64,000 nucleotides of DNA from Pseudomonas sp. BSw22131. GTDB taxonomy: Bacteria; Pseudomonadota; Gammaproteobacteria; Pseudomonadales; Pseudomonadaceae. The notes beneath the pieces are model-generated. The model was not told the origin of the DNA. It saw only the letters and a program-made list of their open reading frames with translations, and did no database searches. Where the stretch lies: contig NZ_CP113949.1 of NCBI RefSeq assembly GCF_026810445.1, positions 3,472,001 to 3,536,000 on the forward strand, read 5' to 3'. The position numbers and the translations under genes are program-made. Positions 29,739-40,851 of the stretch are shown piece by piece (the first letter of the stretch is position 1; the number at the start of each line of letters is the position of its first letter).

Positions 29739-30062
29739 TCAATAAAAATCATCGCTCTCTAAATAGTAATTGATAGCATGAATATAGTCGTCAATAATAG
29801 ATCCTTCTTTTTTTCCTCTCTGCAAATCAATAACGCTTTGGAAGATTTCGACGTCAAAGAAATACCGAGCATCGTTCTGCGTTGCTAGTACAGGATTACC
29901 TTCCTCATCCAGATCCTCTAGCTCATCATCCCCGATCAAAAGCAAGATCTCTACATGCGCTGGGTCCGCGCGCCACTTTTCCCGATCAACATAAAGGGTT
30001 CCGAACTTGTCAAGTTTTTCAGTATCTACGATCAAAGTTGCCAGGTTTTTATAAACTATCAT
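29739..30062 (-). CDS. Candidate immunity protein for the segment F toxin (DUF7716-like)
   Basis: 107 residues with AAGGAGAACGGAC before the ATG. It is acidic and ends IIDDYIHAINYYLESDDFY, which matches the end of the immunity candidate at 31301 (EIIKALNYYMENDDFL). From memory this C-terminal pattern is that of DUF7716 proteins. It starts 18 bases after the stop of the WHH-type toxin of segment F, the standard toxin-then-immunity order. The protein has no signal peptide, so it would act in the cytoplasm, where a nuclease toxin would need to be blocked. Confidence 0.72.
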   Translation of the reverse strand: MIVYKNLATLIVDTEKLDKFGTLYVDREKWRADPAHVEILLLIGDDELEDLDEEGNPVLATQNDARYFFDVEIFQSVIDLQRGKKEGSIIDDYIHAINYYLESDDFY

Positions 30063-30080
30063 ATGTCCGTTCTCCTTCGA

Positions 30081-30903
30081 TTATCTGCAAGCACTACCGC
30101 CACCCCACCGCTTACGCCCACCCTCTCCCTTGGAGTGATAGTCAAGGTGACGAGATTTATGGTCTTTCATGTCTACCAGCTGCAATAAACCTCCAACTTG
30201 GCCGTGATGGTGCCACGTCGTGCCAGGGAAAGCCTTTCCTCTGAACGTACCTCGAGTTGTCGGCGCAACATGCTTCTCGATCCCTGGGTATCTACCCTCG
30301 AGATTCGCTCTCAAAGCAGGATCGTTTTTCATCGCATAATGCAGTTGGCGATTTGATTCGCCAAAATGCACTGGGTCCGGGAGTCTATACATTTCTCGCG
30401 ACGGTAACTTGGCCTCGAAAAACACATCGTATACTCCTGGGTTCGAGCTTGCTAAACCCAAAGCATCAATCCACCCAATGGGGTTTAACCCATACGCATA
30501 AAGATTATCTCCTCCCAACAACCCAATCGGGTCCTGCGTTATAAACCGCCCCACCTCCGGATCGTAATACCTGAACGTGTTGTAGTGCAGCCCAGTCTCA
30601 CCATCGAAATACTGACCCTGAAACCTTAAATTCTGCTCAACCTCGTTTACCGCCAAGGTTTCAATGGAGCCCCACGCCTTGTACGTCGCCTGCCAGACGA
30701 TCTGTCCGTCGGCGTCAGTCATTTCCAGCGGCGTGCCGATCTGATCGGTGTGGAAGTAGTAAAGCTTCTGATCCTGGCCTTCACTTTGATCAAAGCGAGC
30801 CAGCAGCGCGTAACTTCTAAGTTCGTAGATATACAGGCTGTCTGTTGTCGCCTTATATGTACTGGACCAAGGTTTCCACGGCACGGTCATCGACCACGCG
30901 TTG
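30081..30903 (-). pseudogene. Rhs segment F: tip plus WHH nuclease-type toxin, 5' truncated
   Basis: From about 30840 downstream the frame carries the Rhs tip (YYFHTDQIGTPLEMTDADG, GRFITQDPIGLLGG) and then a C-terminal domain of ~110 residues. That domain has GTTWHHHGQVGGLLQLVDM and a downstream histidine (HKSRHLDYH), the signature of the WHH branch of HNH/Endo VII nucleases. Upstream, 30852-30903 encodes RVVDDRAVETLVQY in another frame, a piece of the middle core, so most of the core was deleted. No start codon or ribosome binding site suited to an effector is evident. It is best seen as a silent toxin cassette followed by its immunity gene. Confidence 0.82.
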
Positions 30904-31300
30904 GCATCACAATGTAACATTCGCCCGAGCCCACAACAGCGTTCCCGATCACCGCCGATGGCACGGCATAGTAACGATGGCGATGAGGTAGTGCAGCGAG
31001 AGATGGCCCCAGCGGAAGAGGCACGAAGGCTTGACCCACATAGACTTGCTACTTTTAGACGTTAGCTAGATATAGCTTGTGCGAGATGCGGAGTTGAGGC
31101 GGATTCATAGTTGTTCTGCCAACATGTTTGGGATGCTGAGCACGCTTTAAAGAGCAGTCTCAAGGTTGATGTGAGTATGGAGATGAGCCTGCATCTTGTC
31201 TCCATACTAGTATTCCATCGCGATTTCACCCACCATAAAACTCAAAATTATAAAGCGCCGAGCCGATGGACACTTGAAAATACGTGCCAACTGACGAGAA
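30904..31300. other. Spacer between segments E and F
   Basis: No gene recognised. The part 30904-31060 is GC-rich and unlike the AT-rich spacers elsewhere, but I find no transposase or Rhs similarity in it beyond the edge. It contains a perfect inverted repeat at 31174-31208. Confidence 0.4.
31174..31208. repeat. Inverted repeat in the F/E spacer
   Basis: AGTATGGAGA and TCTCCATACT form a perfect 10-bp stem around a 15-base loop. No T run follows on either strand, so it is not a standard terminator. Confidence 0.6.
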
Positions 31301-31648
31301 TCATTTCAAATCCAGAAAATCGTCATTCTCCATATAATAATTCAAGGCTTTAATGATCTCATCAGATGATGCATGTTGCCTTTGATGAAGTACGTTGAGC
31401 ATGACATCCTTGAATTGCTCACCATAATAAAGCAAATGAAGATGATGTTTATTTATGAATTCGCTATATTGATCTTCATCGTTAATAACCTCTGGATAGT
31501 CGTCAAGATAGCAAATGATTTCAGTTTTTATTTGATCTACTTCTTCAGAAGCGTAGAGGCATAAATCATCATCAAAGTCATACCCAGAACGTATCGCCTC
31601 GATTATTTCATTAATCGAAATAGGCTCTTTTACTTTTAACGTGTCCAT
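31301..31648 (-). CDS. Immunity protein for the segment E toxin (DUF7716-like)
   Basis: 115 residues, acidic, no signal peptide. The stop codon of the Rhs E toxin and this ATG share one base (TGATG), so translation is coupled. Its C-terminus (ALNYYMENDDFLDLK) matches the immunity candidate of segment F, and the two adjoining toxins are also related, so these are two versions of one toxin/immunity family. The rest of the sequence has diverged, as expected for specific pairs. Confidence 0.8.
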   Translation of the reverse strand: MDTLKVKEPISINEIIEAIRSGYDFDDDLCLYASEEVDQIKTEIICYLDDYPEVINDEDQYSEFINKHHLHLLYYGEQFKDVMLNVLHQRQHASSDEIIKALNYYMENDDFLDLK

Positions 31649-34600
31649 CAGCAGCTTCCTTTGAGTGATTTTCCGGTTTTTCCGTTCAGCTTGCCTTTTC
31701 TTCCTGGCTCACCTCCTCCCCACGTGTCCCGACCGCCTTTGCCTGTGGGGTGGTAGATCCCATGCTTCGACCCATGATCTGCCCTGTCTACGAGTTTCAA
31801 AACGCCAACATCTTCATGGTGGTGCCAAGTCAAGCCTGAAGGGCTCTTAGCCATCTTGGGGCTTTTCATCCAACTTTCCAATTGAGGATATCGACCCAAC
31901 ATGTCCCGCCGAAATGCTGAGTCAGTATTCATGTTTTTTATGAAGCTTTGATTGGCACGATTGAACTGAACAGAGTCACTTGAATACCGTAGATCGGAGG
32001 GCACTTTAAAGCTATCAAAAGAATGATATACATTTTGGGGTCGGACGCCCATCCAACCGACCGGATCTAGCCACGATTGAGGGTTAGGTGCATATTGATA
32101 AAGATTATCCCCACCCAAAAGCCCAATCGGATCCTGCGTTATAAACCGCCCGACCTCCGGGTCGTAATACCTGAATGTGTTGTAGTGCAGCCCGGTCTCA
32201 TCGTCGAAATACTGACCCTGAAACCTTAAATTCTGCTCAACCTCGTTCAAAGCCAGCGTTTCAATGGAGCCCCACCCCTTGTACGTCGCCTGCCAGACGA
32301 TTTCGCCGTCCGCGTCAGTCATTTCCAGCGGCGTGCCGATCTGATCGGTGTGGAAATAGTAAAGCTTCTGATCTTCGCCTTCGCTTTGATCGACCCGGGC
32401 AAGCGGCGCGTAGCTGCCTGGTTCGTAAATGTAGAGGCTGCTCTGTCCCGGCTGTTCTTCGCGCAGCATCCTCAGGCCCTGCCAGAGGAAGTTTTTCTGT
32501 TCGGTGTTGCCGTCTTTTTCTGCTGTCTTGCCGACCCGTCTTCCGAGGCTGTCGTAGCGATACGTACCGGCACTTTCGAGCTTGCTATTAACCAGCGTTT
32601 CAGCTTTGACGAGGCGATTTTCACAGTCGTAAACAAAAGTCTGCAGCTTGCCCAGCCCTACCCGCTTTTCAACCAGGTTGCCCCAGGCGTCGTAGGCATA
32701 TTCCTGATCTCGCCAATGCTTAATGCGGTTGTCTTTGACGTGATCGAACTGACTGGTGTTGAAATTCAGCCGGTTGGCAGCCGCGTCATAACGAAACTCT
32801 TCGCTGTCGACCAATTGCCCGGTGTCACGGCTGTGGAGTTGGCCGTTGGCCTCGTACTCGTATTTGATTTCGCCGCGCAGTTTGTCGAGGGTTTTGGTCA
32901 ACTCCCCGGCCGGGTCGTATTCGTGACGGCGATGGATCGGGTTGTAGGCGTGTTCCACCAGCAGTTCCGGGGTGATGCCGGGATTGTGGATTCGGGAAAG
33001 CTTTTCCGAAGGCAACGTCGATGCAAACTGCCAGCTCTTGCGGCCCATGGCGTCGTAGCCGAAACAGCTGGTGAGCTTGCCTTGGGTACGTAGCACTTCG
33101 CGGTGTAGATCGTCGCGTTCCATGTCGCTGATCAACTGACCGTCGAGGTTCAGTTGGTGCAGGTGGCCGCTGCCGTAGTACAGGTGATTCAGGTGCTGGC
33201 CTGTCGGCAACGTCAGCGTGGTGAGGTTGCTCAGCGGATCGTATTCGTAGGCCAAAGCGCCTTGGGGCGTGGTCTCTTTGGTCAGGCGGCCCAGCAGGTC
33301 GTAGGCAAAATCCAGTTTTTCTTCGGAGACGCCCAATTTCTTACCGGTGGCGGTAGGAAGTCGCTCAATGGAGAGCAGACGGTCGCCATCGTCGTAGGCG
33401 TAATCCTGCCGGGCGTCATCGTTGAGTTTGGCGAGCAGACGGCCAATCTGATCGCGCTCGAACTCCGTCGTGCGTTGTGGCCGTTCAGCACGCTCGCCGT
33501 AGCCGGTTTCTTCAACCTGAGTCAGATACCCGCCGAGGTTGTAAGCGAAGCGTCGGGTCAGGTTGTCGATGCGCTGCTCTTCGATCAAACGATCCGAGGC
33601 GTCGTAGGCAAAGCGGTAAGCAGCGTTGTTTTCGTTGACCAGCGCCGTCAGGCGAATGGCCTTGTCGTACTCGTAACTGATGCGCTGGCCCTTGGCGTCC
33701 TGTCGGCTGGCAGGCAGTCCGCGTGCAGTACGCAGCAGACGCGTGGTCTGGCCTTTGCCGTCTGTGTGCGTCAGGACTTGCCCAAGGCCGTTGTAGGTAA
33801 ACGACTCAGCGGTGCCGTCAGGGTGGTCGATGCGCAGCACTTCGCCGTCGGGTTTGCGCTCAAGGGTTGTTGTCTGATTCAGGGCATCGGTGACGGCAAC
33901 CAGGTGCTGGCGCTGGTCGTAACGGTAATAGGTACTTTTGCCCGAGCAGTCCTGAAAACGCTCGACCTGCGCCAGGCTGTTCCACCACAGGTATTTGGAT
34001 TTGCGCGTGGCGTCGATGATGGTGTGCGGCAGGCCATCGTCGCTGTTGAGGTATTCAGTGGTGTAACCGAGGGCGTCGGTTTCGGTGATCAGGTTGCCTT
34101 TGTCGTCGTAGCGGGCTTTCCAGACGCTGCCGTCGGGGTAACTGACCTGCGTCACCAAGGTGGTCAAGTGGTGATACTTATAGGTGATCTTTCGACCAAG
34201 CGGATCGGTCTCTTCGACGAGGCGTGCGTAGTCGTCGTATTTGAGCTCGATAGTATTGCCATCGGGCAGCGTGAGACCGGTCATGTTGCCGATTTCGTCG
34301 ATGTCGATAACGTAGCGTTCGCCACCGAAGTCACGACTCGCGATCACGCGATGATCAGCGTTGTAGTGAATTTCCAGTTCACGCCCGAGCACGTCGGTGG
34401 CCCAGGTGACGCGGGCCTTCACGTCATAGCGAAAATGAAAGTGCTCGCCGTCACTGGTCCAGTGCTCGACCACGCGAGGTGTGCCGGCAATGGTTTCCCA
34501 GCGATAGTTGCAGCTCAGCCCCAGCGCGTTGCTGTGGCTGATCATCACGCCTTCGGCATAGCTGAACCGGCGCATCGAATCGCCGTTTCGGTTGATGACT

Positions 34601-35886
34601 TCGGCGAGCTGACCGTTGTCGTCGTAGCGATACTGGACGAGGGTTTCAACGGCTTCGTTGTCGACGACGCGTTTGACGTCGGTCAGGCGCCCCAAAGGGT
34701 TGTCGTAGTGCAAATGCACCCGCACGCCGCCCGTTGCGCTGATATCTGTGAGGGTGCCCTCAGTGGTCCGGGTGAAATGCAGGTAGTGCCCGAGAGCGTT
34801 TTCCAAACGCTGCAACGGCACCGAGGTGTTGTCGTCCGGCACTTCGCCGAAGTAGAAAAACACGTTGTCCAGAGTTTGCAGCAGGTAGTGCCCGCCCTGG
34901 GTGCGGACCAGATAAATCTGCTCGTAGGGGTTGTAGATGCGCTCGCCGGGTTCAACATCGACAAAGGGCACGCTGCGGCCCTGGTTGTCGGTGAGGTACA
35001 CAAAGCTGCCACTGCGGCGAAGGCTCTGCTCCCAGGGCAAGACCCAGCCTTGGCCCAGTACGCTGTCGACGGTCAGGTCGCTGGCGTAGAAGCGGGACCA
35101 TTCAATCGTCATCAGGCCGGGCAGTACGAAGTCGGTTTCACCTGAGTCCAGCAGCAGTTTGCGGCCTGTTGTGAGGTCGACGGGGTTGCCGATAAAACCG
35201 CCCAAGACTTTCCCTACTGCCGGGCCAATGATGTAGGTGCCCGAGAGTTAGCTGGCGGCAACGGTAGCGCCGAAGCGCAGCGCGCACGGCCCCGCAGCCT
35301 TCAACCCTTGCGTCAGACCCAGCTTGGCGACTGATACCAACGCTTTACCCATCGACGCCACGATCATCAGCACGTCGACCACGACGCGAAGCCAACCCGG
35401 AATTTCGTCGTCGATGTGGAGGTATTGAACCGTGCCGCCCCCGATAAACACATCGTCCGAGCCGCCTGAAATCCGTGCACCACAGGTCAGCCTGTCATCC
35501 TTGCGCGCAGCCGCCACGCTGTTGATGAAGACGTTGGAGGAACCCTCGGCGACCTGAACCGGCGCCGGGTGTTTTTCGCACCGGCCCAGGCTGAGCTCCA
35601 CATGCGCGGCGTCGCGGCTGTTTACGAACACATCGGTAGAGCAGCCGGGAAGCTGAATCTCCCCTGCCGGCGAGCTGAACATCTTGCCGAAATACTCCCC
35701 CAAAGCCGGCAGCGCACTTGCGAGAAGCCCCAATGCGATGGGCATGAGGAAAGCAGCGGTCCCTCCCGAGCACACAAGGGTGGCGGCATAAGCGGCAATC
35801 GCCAAACCGACGACTGCGCCTACCAAAAACCCGGCCAGTGCGCCGGTGTGTTCAATTTCGTCGTTCCATCGAGCGGCTTCGAACAT
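31648..35886 (-). pseudogene. rhs: Rhs segment E: prePAAR-PAAR Rhs effector with WHH toxin, interrupted by TAA
   Basis: Full-length layout. Residues 3-13 carry the prePAAR motif AARWNDEIEH, two membrane segments follow at ~20-62, then the PAAR spike domain (VFVNSRDAAH, VFIGGGTVQYL) and the YD-repeat shell. The tip ends in TQDPIGLLGGDNLYQYAPNP, and the toxin has LTWHHHEDVGVLKLVDRAD, the WHH HNH/Endo VII type. The PAAR part (35248-35886) and the remainder (to 35205 and beyond) are in the same frame but separated by one TAA at 35248-35250. The intervening codons read LSGTYIIGPAVGK and match the other copies, so a single nonsense mutation has split a ~1,412-codon gene. The start has AGGAAT upstream, inside the end of a chaperone remnant. 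Confidence 0.88.
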
Positions 35887-35888
35887 GG

Positions 35889-35983
35889 TTATTCCTGCTC
35901 GGCAGTTTCAGCAGGTGAATCCTGGGTATGCCGGGGTTGGAAGCTGGCGAGCAGTTGCACCCAGCTTTCGGTCTGCGCGGCGC
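35889..35983 (-). pseudogene. C-terminal remnant of an Eag (DUF1795) chaperone gene
   Basis: The minus strand reads QTESWVQLLASFQPRHTQDS and ends AETAEQE before TAA. This matches the end of the intact chaperone at 53589 (QDWINLLASFQPREP). Only the last ~31 codons remain, directly upstream of Rhs E, showing that this Rhs copy was once the second gene of its own chaperone-effector unit. Confidence 0.82.
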
Positions 35984-36193
35984 CCCTCCAAAGAATTGCT
36001 GAATTAGCTGGTTTACTTACGGCGAAGACGCCCTTCGGAGAAGACTGAGAACTATCAATCGAAGCGTTAGGTTTAGGCCTAAGCGCCGCGTCTAACCGAA
36101 ATTGCTAGAGAAGTTATCTAAACTTGTTAAAGAGCGGTGATGCATTAGGATTCGCCAATCCCACGACCTGCATTGCAGCTTGGTAGTGATTCC

Positions 36194-36679
36194 CTAGAAC
36201 TGTGGTTCTTCTTCAAGCTCTGTGATGAATTGATCAAACGATTTAGCGACCATTCTTTGAGCGGCAATTTGATTCGCAGCCATGCTTACCTCCTCACGAA
36301 ACGTATCCACAGCATAAAAAACAACGGAACCATTGAGCATATCCAGACAGAAGAAGTTACCACCATCATCGACAGCGAACGGTAGAAGCGTATGTGGGAT
36401 TACCTGCCGTTCACACATCAGCTTGTAGCACCCCTCAATAAATCCAGTATCGCTTGCGTTCTCCGCCCCATCAAAACAAATAGGCTTGAAGTCTGATATC
36501 TGCATCGGCTCGTATCCGTCCTCTGTAACAACCCAACTCCTGTTGGGAATGCCTCCATTAAACTTTAGGTACAGTTCAATAAATGAAGCCGGCAGTTTGA
36601 ATCCAACAGCCTTTTCTAATGTGGCTATGGATGACGGTTCAATTTCTTTTTCAGGTTGCATTAGCACAAATACTTGCAT
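36194..36679 (-). CDS. SUKH (SMI1/KNR4) family immunity protein for segment D
   Basis: 161 residues with GGAGGTCAC before the ATG. The SUKH pattern is clear: IATLEKAVGFKLPASFIELYLKFNGGIP near the start (given here as the segment from residue ~19 to 46), then LLPFAVDDGGNFFCLDML and GSVVFYAVD. SUKH proteins are common immunity factors for nuclease toxins in contact-dependent and type VI systems. It begins 14 bases after the stop of the Rhs D toxin. Confidence 0.9.
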   Translation of the reverse strand: MQVFVLMQPEKEIEPSSIATLEKAVGFKLPASFIELYLKFNGGIPNRSWVVTEDGYEPMQISDFKPICFDGAENASDTGFIEGCYKLMCERQVIPHTLLPFAVDDGGNFFCLDMLNGSVVFYAVDTFREEVSMAANQIAAQRMVAKSFDQFITELEEEPQF

Positions 36680-36692
36680 GTGACCTCCAGTT

Positions 36693-39600
36693 TCAACAGG
36701 TTGATGCGGCAGCGCTAGGCGCCCGCCCTTTTAGCCACCCTTTAGATTGCGAAATACCGACGGCATCTTTCCCGCCATAAGAACCAGAAGGCAACCCGAA
36801 ATGCTTCTCAAACTGGGCCACAGATCCTGTGTGAGGGAGAGATGCTTCATGTGCAGATCTTGTAACCAGCTGCATAGTAGATTTACCGGTTCTAGGATCG
36901 AAATCGTCAAGGTGGTGCCATGTATATTTGCCTTGCGCTTTAACATCAGCTTCCTTCAGGCCAGCCTGCTTATAAGCCTCCGTAAAATCTCTGCCGCGAG
37001 ATCCTTGCATTTCGATTGTCACAATATTTTTCTGATTCCCAGACACAGGAAACAGCTCGTTCGAACCTTCGAAATTCACACTTTTAAAAGCCCAACCCCA
37101 TGGATCGATCCATATATTCGGATTCGGCGCATATCGATAAAGGTTATACCCACCGGCCAAGCCGATCGGATCTTGGGTTATAAACCGCCCAACCTCCGGA
37201 TCGTAGTACCGGAACGTGTTGTAGTGCAGCCCTGTTTCTCCGTCGAAGTACTGGCCTTGGAAGCGCAGGTTCTGCTCAACCTTATTAAAGGCAAACGTTT
37301 CGACCTCGCCCCATGCCTTGTAGGTCGCCTGCCAGACGATTTCGCCGTCCGCGTCAGTCATTTCCAGCGGCGTGCCGATCTGATCGGTGTGAAAGTAATA
37401 AAGCTTCTGTGCCTCCCCTTCACTTTGATCGACCCGGGCAAGCGGCGCGTAGCTGCCTGGTTCGTAAATGTACAGGCTGCTCTGTCCCGGCTGTTCTTCG
37501 CGCAGCATCCTCAGCCCCTGCCAGAGGAAGTTTTTCTGTTCGGTTTTCCCATCTTTTTCTGACGTCTTGCCGACCCTGCGGCCCAGGCTGTCGTAGCGAT
37601 AAGAACCGACACTTTCGAGCTTACTGTTGACCAGAGTCTCGGCACGAACCAATCGGTTTTCGCAGTCGTAAACAAAAGTTTGCAGCTTGCCCAGCCCTAC
37701 CCGCTTTTCAACCAGGTTGCCCCAGGCGTCGTAGGTATATTCCTGATCTCGCCACTGCTTGATGCGGTTGTCTTTGACGTGGTCAAACTGGCTGGTGTTG
37801 AAGTTCAGCCGATTGGCCGCCGCGTCATAGCGAAACTCTTCGCTGTCGACCAATTGCCCAGTATCACGGCTGTGGAGTTGGCCGTTGGCTTCGTATTCGT
37901 ATTTGATTTCGCCGCGCAGCTTGTCGAGGGTTTTGGTCAGTTCCCCGGCCGGGTCATATTCGTGGCGGCGATGGATCGGGTTGTAGGCGTGCTCGACCAG
38001 CAGTTCAGGTGTGATGCCTGGGTTGTGAATGCGCGAGAGCTTTTCCGCAGGCAGCGACGATGCAAACTGCCAGCTCTTGCGACCCATGGCGTCATAACCA
38101 AAACAGCTGGTCAATTTGCCTTGGGTACGTAGCACTTCGCGGTGCAGGTCGTCGCGTTCCATGTCGCTGATCAACTGACCGTCGAGGTTCAGTTGGTGCA
38201 GATGGGCGCTCCCGTAGTACAGATGATTGAGGTGCTGGCCAGTCGGCAACGTCAGCGTCGTGAGGTTGCTTAGCGGATCGTATTCGTAGGCCAACGCGCC
38301 TTGGGGCGTAGTTTCTTTGGTCAGGCGGCCCAAAAGGTCGTAGGCAAAATCCAGTTTCTCTGCCGTCACACCCAGCTGTTTGCCGATGCTGGAAGGCAGA
38401 CGCTCGATGCTGAGCAGCCGATCTGCCTCGTCGTACTCGTAATCCTGACGGGCGTCGCTGTTAACTTTTGCAACCAGGCGACCAATCTGATCCCGCTCAA
38501 ATTCCGTCGTGCGTTGTGGCCGTTCAGCCCGCTCGCCGTAGCCGGTTTCTTCAACCTGAGTCAGATACCCGCCGAGGTTGTAAGCGAAGCGTCGGGTCAG
38601 GTTGTCGATGCGCTGCTCTTCGATCAAACGATCCGAGGCGTCGTAGGCAAAGCGGTAAGCAGCGTTGTTTTCGTTGACCAGCGCCGTCAGGCGAATGGCC
38701 TTGTCGTACTCGTAACTGATGCGCTGGCCCTTGGCGTCCTGTCGGCTGGCAGGCAGTCCGCGTGCAGTACGCAGCAGACGCGTGGTCTGGCCTTTGCCGT
38801 CTGTGTGCGTCAGGACTTGCCCAAGGCCGTTGTAGGTAAACGACTCAGCGGTGCCGTCAGGGTGGTCGATGCGCAGCACTTCGCCGTCGGGTTTGCGCTC
38901 AAGGGTTGTTGTCTGATTCAGGGCATCGGTGACGGCAACCAGGTGCTGGCGCTGGTCGTAACGGTAATAGGTACTTTTGCCCGAGCAGTCCTGAAAACGC
39001 TCGACCTGCGCCAGGCTGTTCCACCACAGGTATTTGGATTTGCGCGTGGCGTCGATGATGGTGTGCGGCAGGCCATCGTCGCTGTTGAGGTATTCAGTGG
39101 TGTAACCGAGGGCGTCGGTTTCGGTGATCAGGTTGCCTTTGTCGTCGTAGCGGGCTTTCCAGACGCTGCCGTCGGGGTAACTGACCTGCGTCACCAAGGT
39201 GGTCAAGTGGTGATACTTATAGGTGATCTTTCGACCAAGCGGATCGGTCTCTTCGACGAGGCGTGCGTAGTCGTCGTATTTGAGCTCGATAGTATTGCCA
39301 TCGGGCAGCGTGAGACCGGTCATGTTGCCGATTTCGTCGATGTCGATAACGTAGCGTTCGCCACCGAAGTCACGACTCGCGATCACGCGATGATCAGCGT
39401 TGTAGTGAATTTCCAGTTCACGCCCGAGCACGTCGGTGGCCCAGGTGACGCGGGCCTTCACGTCATAGCGAAAATGAAAGTGCTCGCCGTCACTGGTCCA
39501 GTGCTCGACCACGCGAGGTGTGCCGGCAATGGTTTCCCAGCGATAGTTGCAGCTCAGCCCCAGCGCGTTGCTGTGGCTGATCATCACGCCTTCGGCATAG

Positions 39601-40366
39601 CTGAACCGGCGCATCGAATCGCCGTTTCGGTTGATGACTTCGGCGAGCTGACCGTTGTCGTCGTAGCGATACTGGACGAGGGTTTCAACGGCTTCGTTGT
39701 CGACGACGCGTTTGACGTCGGTCAGGCGCCCCAAAGGGTTGTCGTAGTGCAAATGCACCCGCACGCCGCCCGTTGCGCTGATATCTGTGAGGGTGCCCTC
39801 AGTGGTCCGGGTGAAATGCAGGTAGTGGCCGAGGGCGTTTTCGATGCGTTGCAGCGGGACTTCAGCATTGTCGTCGGGGACTTCGCCGAAGTAGAAGAAG
39901 ATGTTGTCGAGGGTTTGTAGGAGGTAGTGACCGCCGGGCGATCGGACCAGATAAATCTGTTCGTAGGGGTTGTAGATACTTTCGCCGGGCTCGATGTCGA
40001 CAAAGGGCACGCTGCGGCCCTGGTTGTCGGTGAGGTAAACAAAGCTGCCGCTTCTGCGCAGGCTTTGTTCCCAGGCAGCACCCAGCCTCGGCCCAGAACG
40101 CTTTCAACCGCAAGATTGCTAGCATAGAAAAGGGACCACTCAATCGGCATCAGGCCCGGCAAGCTGAAGTCGGTTTCATCGGGAATGACCTCGCGTCCGG
40201 TGGTCAGGTCAACTGGATTACCGGTCAGCCTCCCGATAGCACCTTCGATGGCCGGGCCGAAGACGTAGCGACTGGCAACGTCGCCCGCAACGAAGCCTGC
40301 GGTGAGTTTCATGACGCACGGCATGATGGCTTTCATGCCCGTCTAGCTGCCGGCCTTGATTAGTCG
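36693..40366 (-). pseudogene. rhs: Rhs segment D: core, tip and HNH toxin; 5' truncated, nonsense and frameshift
   Basis: The main frame (36693-40010) has 1,105 residues of shell, the tip GRFITQDPIGLAGGYNLYRY and a C-terminal domain with KYTWHHLDDFDPRTGKSTM followed by QLVTRSAHEA, an HNH/Endo VII-type toxin. Upstream, one G is missing from a GGG at about 40074, which shifts the frame relative to the 5' part (39722-40336). That part also has a TAG at 40343-40345 where copy A has CAG, and homology ends near 40366, so the PAAR and membrane regions are absent. The copy cannot make a normal effector. From about 33530 in E and 38570 here, some 1.25 kb of core are virtually identical at a constant offset of 5,039. 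Confidence 0.87.
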
Positions 40367-40392
40367 GGGGATAACTTTTCTCGCAGTGACAA

Positions 40393-40851
40393 CTATAGGA
40401 AAGTGGAGCCGGCCTCATCTTCATCTTGTTGAATCATTTTTACGACTAGCTCCCAATCCTCCCCCCCGATAAAATTCCTTCCAAAAAAGACATACGTCAT
40501 GACTCCACCATAATAATCATCCCCTCCAGCCTCGACAGAGAACTGTCGTACAAATGACATTGGCACACCATTTAAATATCGCCAACTTGGTGCGTGGAGC
40601 CAACGAGGGCGTTGCCCGTAACTAGTGAACTTACCCTCTAGCTCATCTGCAACCCAAGCTTTTGCTGACTTGGGCGTTGCCGAAATCCAAGTCAAATCCG
40701 GCTGCGGCAAATTTAAACCAATATATTTTTCATACAGCGCTTTTACAAACGGCTCAGCTTCCTCATGACTGACCCCGGCATTAAATTTTTTCGATGCAAT
40801 CTCGATGACTACTGAACTAAATAAAATATAGCTCTTATCCACATCTACCAT
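40393..40851 (-). CDS. Candidate immunity protein for the segment C toxin
   Basis: 152 residues, starting inside the last codons of the Rhs C toxin (7-base overlap), so it is co-translated. No signal peptide or membrane segment. The sequence includes PSWRYLNGVPMSFVRQFSV and GGVMTYVFFGRNFIGG; I do not recognise the family. Position, size and overlap are those of a cognate immunity protein. The long C-terminal stretch of acidic residues (QQDEDEAG) would suit binding to a basic nuclease. Confidence 0.7.
   Translation of the reverse strand: MVDVDKSYILFSSVVIEIASKKFNAGVSHEEAEPFVKALYEKYIGLNLPQPDLTWISATPKSAKAWVADELEGKFTSYGQRPRWLHAPSWRYLNGVPMSFVRQFSVEAGGDDYYGGVMTYVFFGRNFIGGEDWELVVKMIQQDEDEAGSTFL

Noticed and set aside
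30904..31060. GC-rich spacer considered as an insertion sequence remnant
   Set aside because: No transposase motif or terminal inverted repeats were found; the only recognisable homology is Rhs core at its edge.
33154..35145. Plus-strand open frame of 663 codons (and similar ones at 38301-39920, 42902-44365, 51472-52587) antisense to the Rhs cores
   Set aside because: They mirror the Rhs copies exactly and arise because the GC-rich, repetitive core rarely gives antisense stops. They have no ribosome binding site and no family-like product.
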